Shown piece by piece: positions 27,459-37,196 of a DNA stretch of 64,000 nucleotides; the first letter of the stretch is position 1; each line of letters starts with the position of its first letter. The position numbers and the translations under genes are program-made. Source of the stretch: Acidimicrobiaceae bacterium (GTDB lineage Bacteria; Actinomycetota; Acidimicrobiia; Acidimicrobiales; Poriferisodalaceae); NCBI GenBank assembly GCA_002719335.1, contig PBHE01000003.1, forward strand, positions 1-64,000, given 5' to 3'. Below the pieces are notes generated by a model, which saw only the letters and a program-made list of their open reading frames with translations, had not been told where the DNA came from and did no database searches.

Positions 27459-30041
27459 TTATTCGTCGGGTGCGAGGGTTACCTGAACTTGAGTATCGAC
27501 ATTATCTTGTTCCACAAATTCTAAGGCCGAGATGTGACCTGCTTCCATTAGGTCACTTCTAACTAACTCGATTAGTTCAAGACGCTCACGAGTGGCGGTT
27601 ACCACCACCTTTTCCGCCATCACCCTCAGACTTCGTTTGGCTTCAGTTTTAGCTTTACGAACTTCAGAAAGGGTCTGGGCTGCTGCAACCAAAACAGCAG
27701 CTTTGTTTGTCGGGTCGAGTTGAGAACTCAAACTTTGGTGATCAGGCCACTGCGATCGATGAATCGATTCGCGGTGTGCCCATGACCAAACCTCAGCTGT
27801 GACAAAGGGGAGGAAAGGAGCGAAAAGTTGCAGCAACGTGTCTAACGCGGTTGTAAGGGACGCGTGAGCGGAAGCAGCTGCCTCCGCTCCCCGACTGCCG
27901 TAGGCCCTCGCTTTTACCAATTCGACATAGTCATCGGTGAAGCTCCAGAAAAATTGCTCGGTGCGTTCCAGAGCACGTGCGTAATCGAAATCTTCGAAGG
28001 CCGCCGTAGCTGTTTCGACAAGCGCGGCTAGCCGACTTAACAGCGCCTGATCTAGGGGTTCGGTCACAAGACCCAGGTTGGGTTTCGAGTCGCCAGCAAG
28101 AGTTAGCGCAAACTTCGACACATTGAGAATTTTGATTGCCAATCTGCGACCTATCTTCATTTGCCCTTCGTCGAAAGCCGTGTCTGTACCTGGGCGACCG
28201 TTTGCAGCCCAATATCGAACGGCGTCTGACCCATACTGATCGAGCAGACCTTTTGGTGTGACTACGTTTCCCTTTGACTTCGACATCTTTTTTCGATCCG
28301 GATCGAGAATCCATCCAGAAAGAGCACAGTTTCGCCAGGGAGCAACGTCTTCCTCGAGATGAGAACGGACTGCTGTCGAGAACAGCCACGTCCTGATGAT
28401 GTCGTGGGCTTGTGGACGCATATCCATCGGGTACGTGCGCGAGAACAAGTCATCGTCTTCACCCCATCCACACGCGATTTGAGGACTCAACGACGATGTG
28501 GCCCAGGTATCCATGATGTCGACTTCCCCAATGAAGCCTCCGGCGACCCCCCTATCTGATTCTTGAAACCCGGAAGGAACATCAGATGACGGATCTACTG
28601 GGAGGTCGCTTTCATCTGGAGTGAGGAGATGATCCCACAAGGGATTGCCGCTGTCGTCAAGCTGGTACCACAGTGGAATAGGCACCCCAAAAAATCGCTG
28701 ACGGCTGATGAGCCAGTCGCCGTTCAGTCCCTCAATCCAATTTGTGTACCGGCTTTGCATGTAGGGCGGATGCCATCTCATCTCATCCCCACGAGCGATG
28801 AGCGCCTGATTGAGGTCCTGATCTCGGCCGCCATTTCGAATGTACCACTGGCGGCTCGTCACGATTTCAAGTGGTCGGTCGCCCTTCTCGAAGAATTTCA
28901 CAGCATGAGTGATGGGACGAGGTTCGCCGATCATGTCGCCAGAGGTCTGGAGCATCTCAACGATTTCTTTCTTCGCTGAGAAAACTGTTTTCCCGGCCAT
29001 TCGAGCAAACGCCGCTTTACCCTCAGGCGAGACGATGGCTTCCGGAGCGTCACTCACCATACGGCCGGATTTGTTGAGGACCGCGCGAACCGGAAGCTCT
29101 AATTCGCGCCACCAGGTCACATCAGTAGTGTCTCCGAAGGTACACACCATCGCGATGCCAGTTCCCTTTTCGGGGTCCGCCAATTCATGCCCAAGGACGG
29201 GAACTTCAACTCCAAAGATTGGTGTCGTCGCCGTTGTTCCCAGCAGATGCTGATAACGCTCATCTTCTGGGTGGGTAACCAAAGCCACACATGCCGGCAG
29301 AAGTTCAGGCCGGGTCGTGTCTACAACGATGTCCTGCTGGTTCGACGTTCCGCGAAACCGTAGTTGATGATAGGCACTTGGTTGGTCGCGGTCTTCCAGC
29401 TCCGCTTGGGCGACAGCGGTCCGAAAAGTGACGTCCCACAAGGAAGGGGCTTCAGTCTGGTATGCCTCGCCTCGCCTGAGGTTTCTCAGGAAGGCTCGCT
29501 GGGCCACTCGTTGACAACGTTCGTCAATCGTCGCGTAGGTCATGGACCAGTCGACGCTCAGTCCGAGCTGCTTCCACAACTCTTCGAATGCCTTCTCGTC
29601 TTCGATAGTGAGTACGTGGCATAACTCGATGAAGTTTCGCCTCGAGATGTTGATTTCGTCCCGCTTCTTGATGGCCTTTTCGTCGCCGGCGTCGCTGGGA
29701 ACTTCAAAGTCACTGAGATACGGGAGCGTGGGGTCGCATCGGACACCGAAGTAGTTCTGAACTCGGCGTTCCGTAGGCAGGCCGTTGTCATCCCATCCCA
29801 TTGGGTAGAACACCTCGGACCCGGCCATGCGTTGATATCGGGCAATGGTGTCGGTGTGGGTGTAACTAAAAACGTGACCTACGTGCAGTGACCCACTGAC
29901 AGTCGGTGGTGGTGTATCGATGCTGAATATCTCGTCGCGGTGCTTGGTTCTATCAAACTGATAAGTGCCCTGAGACTCCCAGGCTTGAGCCCACTTGGCC
30001 TCAAGATCCTCGATGGTGGGTTTGTCAGGAACCTGCGCCAT
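27459..30041 (-). CDS. valS: Valyl-tRNA synthetase
   Basis: TPPPTVSGSLHVGHVFSYTHTD (HIGH), WDDNGLPTERRVQNYFGVRCDP, KKMSKSKGN (KMSKS). Confidence 0.95.
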   Translation of the reverse strand: MAQVPDKPTIEDLEAKWAQAWESQGTYQFDRTKHRDEIFSIDTPPPTVSGSLHVGHVFSYTHTDTIARYQRMAGSEVFYPMGWDDNGLPTERRVQNYFGVRCDPTLPYLSDFEVPSDAGDEKAIKKRDEINISRRNFIELCHVLTIEDEKAFEELWKQLGLSVDWSMTYATIDERCQRVAQRAFLRNLRRGEAYQTEAPSLWDVTFRTAVAQAELEDRDQPSAYHQLRFRGTSNQQDIVVDTTRPELLPACVALVTHPEDERYQHLLGTTATTPIFGVEVPVLGHELADPEKGTGIAMVCTFGDTTDVTWWRELELPVRAVLNKSGRMVSDAPEAIVSPEGKAAFARMAGKTVFSAKKEIVEMLQTSGDMIGEPRPITHAVKFFEKGDRPLEIVTSRQWYIRNGGRDQDLNQALIARGDEMRWHPPYMQSRYTNWIEGLNGDWLISRQRFFGVPIPLWYQLDDSGNPLWDHLLTPDESDLPVDPSSDVPSGFQESDRGVAGGFIGEVDIMDTWATSSLSPQIACGWGEDDDLFSRTYPMDMRPQAHDIIRTWLFSTAVRSHLEEDVAPWRNCALSGWILDPDRKKMSKSKGNVVTPKGLLDQYGSDAVRYWAANGRPGTDTAFDEGQMKIGRRLAIKILNVSKFALTLAGDSKPNLGLVTEPLDQALLSRLAALVETATAAFEDFDYARALERTEQFFWSFTDDYVELVKARAYGSRGAEAAASAHASLTTALDTLLQLFAPFLPFVTAEVWSWAHRESIHRSQWPDHQSLSSQLDPTNKAAVLVAAAQTLSEVRKAKTEAKRSLRVMAEKVVVTATRERLELIELVRSDLMEAGHISALEFVEQDNVDTQVQVTLAPDE

Positions 30042-30237
30042 GACCTGAACGGTATCTGGACGGCCGCCACCCTCCCAAGACACATCGCCTTTATGTCCTC
30101 AGGTACCACATGAGTTCCCAAGGCACATACGGAAAAAAGCTTTCTGAAATGCCGCGCTAACGGACTTAAGTTCCGTACTCTGGCTCCACATCAGCATTCT
30201 GACCTCCCTTCCCAATCTTGGCGACGCACCCGAAGAG

Positions 30238-31293
30238 TTGTTGGATGACGTTGTGAACGATCCGCCGCGGATTGTGACTAGTGAAATGCGACGAAGCGCC
30301 GCGGCGGCTCGAAGGGTTCGAGGATTTTTTGCAGTCGTAATGGTCTTAATGCTCTGGGCCCAGGCCGTTGATGCGATTCCCGGTGCCAGTCTTCCGCCGC
30401 TTCCTCTTGGTGTCATCCTTGCCGGACTTTTGATGTTCGTTAACTTTGTCGATCCAACGCGCGATCCAGGCGTAGCTGAAAAAGTCGCGCAACGAAGGCT
30501 ATTCATCGAGCTCTCACTTGACACGGCGGCCGTTTTTTCTGCGATTTGGCTGGTTGGATTGAATCCTGCAAGCGGTCTTTGGGTGATGTTGACGTTCCCG
30601 ATAATTCAAGCTGTTCTGCGTCTCAACGCCAAACAAATAGGCGGCTTTTTGGTCGCCATCACAGCTGCCTATGCGATAGGCGAGTGGTGGGCAGCGAGTC
30701 GCTACGAAGATTTAACCCTTGAAGTTGGCACCCTCGCTCAACAGATGGGTGTTCTTCTTGTCGTGGGTGTTGCCGCGGCGAACTACCGACATCTTTCTTC
30801 GATCGCATCGACCATCTTCAAGAACAACCTAGTGACGGAACGCCAGCGAGAGCGGCGACGTTCCCCAGGCGATGGTTTCGCTGTGGTCTACGTCGATGTA
30901 GCTGTGGAAGGTGATCTTCCCTCGGGAGTCGCTTCAGAGGTACTCCGGGAAGTCATTGGTAAAAGAATCAACGCTTGCATACGAGTCGAAGATCAAGTCT
31001 TGACCAGTGATGCCGATGCCTTCGCAGTTCTGCTGGAAGGTCTGCACGAGTTGATGGACGCAACTGTGGTCGCGGAGCGAATTCTGAAACGTTTGGATGG
31101 ACCGGTGGCTGTTTCGGGAGCGTCGGTCGATATCGACACGCGGGTCGGCGTCGCCTTCAGCCCAAACCATGTCGGTGACCCAGATGACCTGATTGAAGCT
31201 GCTGGTAGGGAAGTTCATGTCGCACGACGCCGAGGGGACGACCGGCTCGTGATACATGACCCTGTCGAGCAAGTGCAGTCAGCGGCCGGATAG
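30238..31293 (+). CDS. Multi-TM protein with C-terminal degenerate GGDEF-like domain
   Basis: Five or six hydrophobic segments, then VVYVDVAVEGDLP...REVIGKRINACIRVEDQVLTSDADAFAVLLEGLHE...VDIDTRVGVAFSP resembling GGDEF with SDADAF in place of GGDEF. Confidence 0.65.
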   Translation: MLDDVVNDPPRIVTSEMRRSAAAARRVRGFFAVVMVLMLWAQAVDAIPGASLPPLPLGVILAGLLMFVNFVDPTRDPGVAEKVAQRRLFIELSLDTAAVFSAIWLVGLNPASGLWVMLTFPIIQAVLRLNAKQIGGFLVAITAAYAIGEWWAASRYEDLTLEVGTLAQQMGVLLVVGVAAANYRHLSSIASTIFKNNLVTERQRERRRSPGDGFAVVYVDVAVEGDLPSGVASEVLREVIGKRINACIRVEDQVLTSDADAFAVLLEGLHELMDATVVAERILKRLDGPVAVSGASVDIDTRVGVAFSPNHVGDPDDLIEAAGREVHVARRRGDDRLVIHDPVEQVQSAAG

Positions 31294-31349
31294 TCGTCCC
31301 GGTACCTCTCTTCTGTTTGCGGCAAAATCTTGCTGTAATTGCTGTCTTG

Positions 31350-31365
31350 GTTACCCATGAGTAAC
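31350..31365. promoter_or_regulatory. Near-perfect 16-bp palindrome upstream of the acyl-CoA dehydrogenase gene, possible operator
   Basis: GTTACCCATGAGTAAC, 7/8 symmetric positions, 9 bp before ATG 31374. Confidence 0.45.
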
Positions 31366-31373
31366 TTTGTTGT

Positions 31374-32585
31374 ATGGACTTCAACCCAGAATTGAACGAA
31401 GACCAACTGCAAATTCAGCAGTGGGTGCACGATTTCGCCACTGAAGTGGTGCGACCTGTTGCCGCCGACTGGGACGAGCGTGAAGAGACGCCATGGCCCG
31501 TCATCGAAGCGGCGGCTGAGATCGGTTTGTACAGTTGGGAATTCATGGCGGAAGCCATGATGAACGACCCGACTGGCCTCACGATGCCTGTCGCACTGGA
31601 AGAGCTTTTTTGGGGCGATGCCGGAATTGGCTTGTCGATAATGGGTAGTGGTTTAGCCGCAGCAGGAATTGCAGCTTCTGGTACCCCCGAACAGGTGATG
31701 GAGTGGGTACCCCAATGCTATGGAACCCCCGAGAACCTGATGCTTGGAGCCTTCGCATCTTCAGAACCCGACGCCGGTTCCGATGTCGCGGCAATCCGAA
31801 CCCGTGCGGTATATGAAGAATCCACCGATGAGTGGGTGATCAACGGGACAAAAACCTGGATCACTAATGGCGGAATTGCTGATGTTCATGTGGTGGTAGC
31901 CACCGTCGATCCCGAATTGCGCAGCCGGGGTCATGGCAGTTTTGTCATTCCGCCGGGCAACCCGGGACTTTCCCAGGGCCAAAAGTTCCAGAAGCATGGC
32001 ATTCGGGCCAGTCATACAGCGGAGGTTGTTCTCACCGATTGCCGGATACCTGGAAACTGTTTACTCGGAGGGAAAGACAAGCTTGATGAGCGTCTTTCGC
32101 GCGTTCGAGAAGGAAAACCAGGCAACGCACAAGCCGCCATGCAGACCTTTGAGTCCACCCGCCCCGCCGTGGGCGCCCAAGCCGTTGGGATAGCCCGCGC
32201 CGCATATGAATACGCACTTGCGTATGCGAAGGAGCGACACCAATTCGGCCGCCCCATCATCCAGAATCAATCAATAGCGTTCATGCTGGCGGACATGGCG
32301 ATGGAGATAGACGCCGCTCGCGCCCTCGTGTGGAGAGGAGCATGGTTAGGTAAACACCAAAAATATCGGAACGCTGAAGGCTCTATGGCCAAACTCAAAG
32401 CGGGTCGCGTCGCAGTATGGGCGACTGAACGTGCCATCCAAATACTTGGGGGTTACGGCTATGTGCGGGATTACCCCGTGGAGCGTTGGCATCGTGACGC
32501 CAAGATTTACGACATCTTCGAAGGCACCGAACAAATACAGCAACTAGTCATCAGCCGGGCGATCTCGGGCATGCGAATCGAATGA
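31374..32585 (+). CDS. Acyl-CoA dehydrogenase
   Basis: GAFASSEPDAGSDVAAIRTRA, KTWITNGG, YAKERHQFGRPIIQNQSIAFMLADM, ILGGYGYVRDYPVERWHRDAKIYDIFEGTEQIQ. Confidence 0.95.
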   Translation: MDFNPELNEDQLQIQQWVHDFATEVVRPVAADWDEREETPWPVIEAAAEIGLYSWEFMAEAMMNDPTGLTMPVALEELFWGDAGIGLSIMGSGLAAAGIAASGTPEQVMEWVPQCYGTPENLMLGAFASSEPDAGSDVAAIRTRAVYEESTDEWVINGTKTWITNGGIADVHVVVATVDPELRSRGHGSFVIPPGNPGLSQGQKFQKHGIRASHTAEVVLTDCRIPGNCLLGGKDKLDERLSRVREGKPGNAQAAMQTFESTRPAVGAQAVGIARAAYEYALAYAKERHQFGRPIIQNQSIAFMLADMAMEIDAARALVWRGAWLGKHQKYRNAEGSMAKLKAGRVAVWATERAIQILGGYGYVRDYPVERWHRDAKIYDIFEGTEQIQQLVISRAISGMRIE

Positions 32586-32721
32586 GATGAAATTCTGATT
32601 ACGGGTTCGGTTTCCAATTCCAGCAGCCTGATCTAGCGTGTCGCCAAGTATGCGTTACTAGCGAGGGCTAGAGGGGTGCAGCACTGTGCCGGATCCTCCG
32701 CATCTCAAATGAGCCTGGTAG

Positions 32722-32919
32722 CTACCTGTCTCTTCCGCCCGTTCGTTTTGGACTGCCTCCGGAGAATCCGGTGTTCTTCTGTCCTGAGCCTCTACCGCTT
32801 TCCCAACCAGACTCCTGGGATTGTTTCGCCTCTATCGCCTGTCGGACGTTGTCCGGAAGCTTGGACATCTTCGAATTTTTTGGTTTCGCCGGCTTTTTGA
32901 GTTTCTTTATTCGTGCCAC
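32722..32919 (-). CDS. Small basic hypothetical protein
   Basis: 65 aa: MARIKKLKKPAKPKNSKMSKLPDNVRQAIEAKQSQESGWESGRGSGQKNTGFSGG...; Lys-rich N-terminus, Gly-rich tail; no clear ribosome-binding site. Confidence 0.35.
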   Translation of the reverse strand: MARIKKLKKPAKPKNSKMSKLPDNVRQAIEAKQSQESGWESGRGSGQKNTGFSGGSPKRTGGRDR

Positions 32920-33406
32920 AAACGAAGCTTAGGTCGTGTCCCTGTTTTAAAATTTCATTCCGCGAAAACTGGGCCTTTGAAACTGCACTACTAAAGCAAA
33001 CGGATTCTCTGTCTGAGCATTCATTTCTGGAGTTCTTTACCGAAGCTGTCCCTTGGGAGAACTCGTTTACTTGGCTGCTCGGCCACCGGTACTTAAAAGG
33101 TCGTGGTTCGACACCTGCTTTGGAGCCAACACCCCACCCACAGAAGAGTTGGCGCAACGCGGGCGTATCTGTTTGATCGACGAGTAACCCCGCCGGAAGT
33201 TCGTTTAGGTAAGTAATTGCAGCGACTGAACGGTGAATTGCGCCATTACTACCAAAACGCAACAAAAGAAAGGCCAAAAAAGTAAAAACCCGGATATGCA
33301 CTATTGCTATCCGTGAGTCAAGTAGCGTGTCCTCAGTGTTCCAACGCGCCCTAGGTCGGTGTTGGGGCACGGCCAGTTCTGCAGACCAAAGGGGGTCCTG
33401 GCAAAT

Positions 33407-33742
33407 ATGATGTCGACAATTTTGACCATAATCATCATGGGCATGTTGCTACAAGGTGTGATGGCAGTCATCGACAGCGTTCTCGACACCGTGAACGTGA
33501 ACTCAATGTTGAAGTCGATTCCAGTAGTTGGATCGAATCTCAACCTAATCTGGGCTTATCTCTTCGTAGTGATTAGCAACGTCAACGATGCTGGCGGTGT
33601 TTTTGGGTACGGAGCAAGCACAGAAATCTTGCAAATGGGTAGGTTCGGAGCTGATGCTGCTACCGCTATCGCCGTTCTCGCATTCATTCCTATTAGGGAT
33701 GCAGCGATCTCGGCGCTTGGCAAAGGCATCGGTGGCCGTTAA
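33407..33742 (+). CDS. Small hypothetical membrane protein
   Basis: ATG 33407 downstream of GGGGG; hydrophobic segments MMSTILTIIIMGMLLQGVMAVI and NLIWAYLFVVISNV; strong terminator follows. Confidence 0.6.
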   Translation: MMSTILTIIIMGMLLQGVMAVIDSVLDTVNVNSMLKSIPVVGSNLNLIWAYLFVVISNVNDAGGVFGYGASTEILQMGRFGADAATAIAVLAFIPIRDAAISALGKGIGGR

Positions 33743-33788
33743 CTAACCAATGAGATACTAAATAGGGCGCATTAAGCGTCTTAGTGTT

Positions 33789-33824
33789 GGGGACCGCCTA
33801 ATCGGCGGTCCCCAGACATTTTTG
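33789..33824 (+). terminator. Intrinsic terminator
   Basis: GGGGACCGCC-TAATC-GGCGGTCCCC (10-bp perfect stem) followed by AGACATTTTTG. Confidence 0.85.
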
Positions 33825-33946
33825 TTCAGATATCTGAGGCTTGAATGATTCAGGTTCACTGAGTACCAAGAGAAACCGACGCGACTCGTGAAAGAATCTT
33901 GCTCGAAGTAGTCGTACCTACTTTTGGCTGAACAGGGGAACGTTAG

Positions 33947-34981
33947 ATGCGCGCAGGGTTGATCACTGGTAAAGGCCAATTCGAACTCGTCGAGAAGGAA
34001 GATCCCACCCCCGAAGCGGATGAGGTGGTGGTGGCCGTGCAACGGTGTGGGATCTGCGGCAGCGACGTTCATGCCTACGTTGAGGGATGGAAGTACGCGC
34101 CGGGCATATGCGGTCATGAATGGGTTGGAGTCGTCGCGGCAATTGGTCGCGAGGTCATCAATGTCACCGAAGGAGAGCGCGTCACAGGTGCCCTTGCCCC
34201 CGGTTGCGGCAAATGCTTGGAGTGCAGAAATGATCTCAGCCAATACTGTCGCACTGCGTGGTCTGACTACTCCGGGCCCACAGGTCCAACCTCGGGAGGA
34301 TTCGCGCCGTTTATACGGTTGAAGGCTGAGCGAGTTATTTCAATCCCCGAGGGAATTAGCACCGACGACGCCGCTTTGATCGAACCCGCATCGGTGGCAT
34401 TGCACGCGGTTCGTCGTAGTCGGCTCAGAGTGGGTGATGTGGTGTGTGTAGTCGGGTGCGGCCCTATCGGACTCCTGACAGCTCAGGTGGCGAAGGCCGC
34501 AGGTGCTGGAGTAGTCATCGCTGTTGAACCAGACGAAAATCGAAGGAAACTCGCCGTAACGACTGGTATCGACGTAGCTGTCTCGCCCGGCGAAGAGCTT
34601 CGAGGCACCCTGGACGAATTAACGCAAGGCCTTCGAGCCGATATCGGCTTCGACTGTGCTGGGATTCCACAAACAATGCAGCAGTCGGTGGACATGGTGC
34701 GACGAGGTGGATCTGTATGCCTCGTCGGAGTCACCAGTCAGGACGCTCTGATCAGCCCTTTACGTTGGATCGGCAAAGAAGTCAGTCTTGATACATCGAT
34801 AGTTTTTACTTTGGAGGAAATGAAAGCTACGGCAAACATGATCCTTGATGGACGACTTTCCGTTGCTCCATTGCACAACAACGACATAGTCGACCTTGAT
34901 GGTCTCGGCAGGACAATTGACGACCTGGCAGAACGTCGTATCGACGCGGTCAAAATCCTTGTAGATCCGAGCGCTGGCTGA
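33947..34981 (+). CDS. Zinc-dependent alcohol dehydrogenase family (MDR) protein
   Basis: RCGICGSDVHAY, CGHEWVGVVAAIG, CGKCLECRNDLSQYC structural zinc loop, VVGCGPIGLL. Confidence 0.92.
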   Translation: MRAGLITGKGQFELVEKEDPTPEADEVVVAVQRCGICGSDVHAYVEGWKYAPGICGHEWVGVVAAIGREVINVTEGERVTGALAPGCGKCLECRNDLSQYCRTAWSDYSGPTGPTSGGFAPFIRLKAERVISIPEGISTDDAALIEPASVALHAVRRSRLRVGDVVCVVGCGPIGLLTAQVAKAAGAGVVIAVEPDENRRKLAVTTGIDVAVSPGEELRGTLDELTQGLRADIGFDCAGIPQTMQQSVDMVRRGGSVCLVGVTSQDALISPLRWIGKEVSLDTSIVFTLEEMKATANMILDGRLSVAPLHNNDIVDLDGLGRTIDDLAERRIDAVKILVDPSAG

Positions 34982-34991
34982 CCCGGCGCGG

Positions 34992-36191
34992 CTATGAGGC
35001 AACGGTAACCACACCGTCCGCAACTAGTGCCGAGATTTTTTCAGTGTCGTATCCGAGTTCTCCCAATAATTCAGCGCTGTGTTCCCCGAGTCTGGGCGCA
35101 TGCCGACGAAGCTCAGTCGGGCTGTCGGAGTAAATAACTGGGTCCCTGATGTACCTGTAGTCACCCTCCGAGGGGTGATGCGCTATTTGCACGAGTTCCA
35201 CTTCCGCCAGATGTGGATCATCCGCGAAGTCTGACAATTCCATGACCTTTGCCGCGGGAATAGAGACCTTGTCGCAGAATTCAATCCAGACCTCGATTGT
35301 TTTGGTCTGCGCGGCATCAGCTATTAGGTCGTACAGCTCAGAGGTATGAGCGACGCGTGCATTATGGGTTGAGAATCGTTCGTCGTCCGCCAAATCAGAA
35401 CGCCCTATGAAGTCAAAAAAGTCTCGGTAATTGTCGTCGGTGTAGGGCAATAAACAAATGAATCCGTCTGCTGTTGAGTACGGTCGACGAGCCGGAGACA
35501 AGAGTCGTTCATATCCGAAGGGACCCTCCGGTGGCTCAAATGCAGCACCTCGGAGATGCTCAACCAAATTAAAACTCACCATAGTTTCGAACATTGGCAC
35601 TTCGATGTTTTGGCCGCTGCCAGTCCTATAACGATGTATTAGTGCTGCCATGACAGCTTGCACGACGTGGAGTCCGGTGATTTTGTCGGCAATGACCGAG
35701 GGAACATAGGTGGGACGACCGTTGGTAGCGGTAAATAGTCCGGCAAGCCCTGAAGCAGCCTGGATGGCATCGTCATAAGCGGCTTTGTTCCCGTAAGGCC
35801 CATTGCTCGCAAAGCCATTCGCTCTGCAATAGATCAACGCAGGATTTACCGCGTTTACAGAAGCTTCGTCCAAACCAAGACGTGTCAGTGCGCCTGTTCG
35901 CATGTTGGTCACCAGCACATCTGCTGTAGCAACCAAGTCGAGCATCACTTGGCGTCCAGCTTCACGCTTCAAGTCAATGCTTAACGATCTCTTGTTGCGC
36001 TGAAGATTCAAACTGAACCCCGACATACCGAAATGGCGACTCGGAATGCCGTTTCTGGTCGAATCTCCTGTTGTGGTTTCCACGCGGATGACATCGGCAC
36101 CGTGATCGCCCAGCATTCGCGTAGCCATTGGGCCCATCAGGACTGTAGTTAAATCAATGACTCGAATACCCGCTAAGGCGCCCTGTTCCAT
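34992..36191 (-). CDS. CaiB/BaiF family CoA-transferase
   Basis: GIRVIDLTTVLMGPMATRMLGDHGADVIRVE, NLQRNKRSLSIDLKREAGRQ. Confidence 0.93.
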   Translation of the reverse strand: MEQGALAGIRVIDLTTVLMGPMATRMLGDHGADVIRVETTTGDSTRNGIPSRHFGMSGFSLNLQRNKRSLSIDLKREAGRQVMLDLVATADVLVTNMRTGALTRLGLDEASVNAVNPALIYCRANGFASNGPYGNKAAYDDAIQAASGLAGLFTATNGRPTYVPSVIADKITGLHVVQAVMAALIHRYRTGSGQNIEVPMFETMVSFNLVEHLRGAAFEPPEGPFGYERLLSPARRPYSTADGFICLLPYTDDNYRDFFDFIGRSDLADDERFSTHNARVAHTSELYDLIADAAQTKTIEVWIEFCDKVSIPAAKVMELSDFADDPHLAEVELVQIAHHPSEGDYRYIRDPVIYSDSPTELRRHAPRLGEHSAELLGELGYDTEKISALVADGVVTVAS

Positions 36192-36231
36192 ATGTCGATG
36201 ATGGCAGGAGTGAGCGCCGCGTAACTTACTT

Positions 36232-36837
36232 CTACCTATTTTTGGTTTCGGCTGCGACTTCGATAAGACCCTGCAATCCGGTCAAAATTAACCCAGCTAG
36301 TTGCTCGGCTAACTCCTCAGCTGAGGGTCGATCAGCTTGAGTCAGCCAGTGCCGACACACACCTTCGGACATCGCGACGATCGCCCTGCCGTAAATCTCG
36401 ACCTCGTCCACGTCCAGCCAACGACGAAGTATCTCAGCGATAGTCGCAGACATCCTGCTTTCGACCATTTGGCTGCCATTAACGGTGTCGTCAGCTCTTG
36501 ATGCCGCGCGCCCGAACAACAATTGAAACTCGCGCTGGTTTTCTTCGACAAAACGGAAATATGCGCTTAAGGCATTCACGGTTCTTTCAACCGCAGTATC
36601 GGCCGCGTCGGCAGCACCAACGACGTTGTTCGCTAAACGATTAGCCACATCATCGACTAATTCAATGTACAGGTCTCTCTTGGAAGCGAAATGTTGGTAG
36701 AGGACTGGTTTAGTTACGCCCGCCGCACGCGCTACATCATTCATCGATGTGCCGTGATACCCCGCCGCCGAGAATGCCGTCATCGCAACGTCAAGCAGTT
36801 GCTCTCGGCGCTTTGCGGCAGGAAGACGGTTTGACAT
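36232..36837 (-). CDS. TetR/AcrR family transcriptional regulator
   Basis: RREQLLDVAMTAFSAAGYHGTSMNDVARAAGVTKPVLYQHFASKRDLY HTH. Confidence 0.93.
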   Translation of the reverse strand: MSNRLPAAKRREQLLDVAMTAFSAAGYHGTSMNDVARAAGVTKPVLYQHFASKRDLYIELVDDVANRLANNVVGAADAADTAVERTVNALSAYFRFVEENQREFQLLFGRAASRADDTVNGSQMVESRMSATIAEILRRWLDVDEVEIYGRAIVAMSEGVCRHWLTQADRPSAEELAEQLAGLILTGLQGLIEVAAETKNR

Positions 36838-36923
36838 AATTTCTGGTTCTCCGAAATTACCGACGACTCATGAACGGATGAATGATTTCAGAATTCACAG
36901 TTGCTCTACCAATCCACATCTCG

Positions 36924-37196
36924 CTAGTGCCCATGCGGGAGCCCCCGCTCTTCCCGGTCGGCGGCGTTCGCCGCGTAACCAAGAATGATCGCTGGCGCCA
37001 GAACTATTGATCCAATCACAAGTAAAGCGACTATAAGGGAACTCCAAAATGAGGATGATGCCAGGTAGTAGTTGACGACAAACATGAGCAGAGCCGCCAC
37101 AAAACAGCCATACCCAACGCGTCTGCCTGCGCCAGCGAGCATGCGTATGCGCTCGCGGGAGCGAATTACAGGATCGTGGACCTTACCGTCCGTCAC
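36924..37196 (-). CDS. Small membrane protein, hypothetical
   Basis: 90 aa with two to three TM segments; 4-nt overlap with the upstream DUF5317-like gene. Confidence 0.6.
   Translation of the reverse strand: MTDGKVHDPVIRSRERIRMLAGAGRRVGYGCFVAALLMFVVNYYLASSSFWSSLIVALLVIGSIVLAPAIILGYAANAADREERGLPHGH

Noticed and set aside
30160-30176. Imperfect inverted repeat ACGGA-CTTAAGT-TCCGT between valS and the GGDEF-like gene
   Set aside because: Short arms, off-centre symmetry and no clear regulatory context.
33080-33150. AAAAGGTCGTGGTTCGACACC resembling the 3' half of a tRNA (possible att site/tRNA relic)
   Set aside because: The bases flanking TTCGACA do not pair as a T-stem and no other cloverleaf arms are present; no integrase nearby.
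32792-33370. 192-aa minus-strand ORF
   Set aside because: Translation looks non-coding (no recognisable motif, heterogeneous composition) and overlaps another small ORF; not supported.
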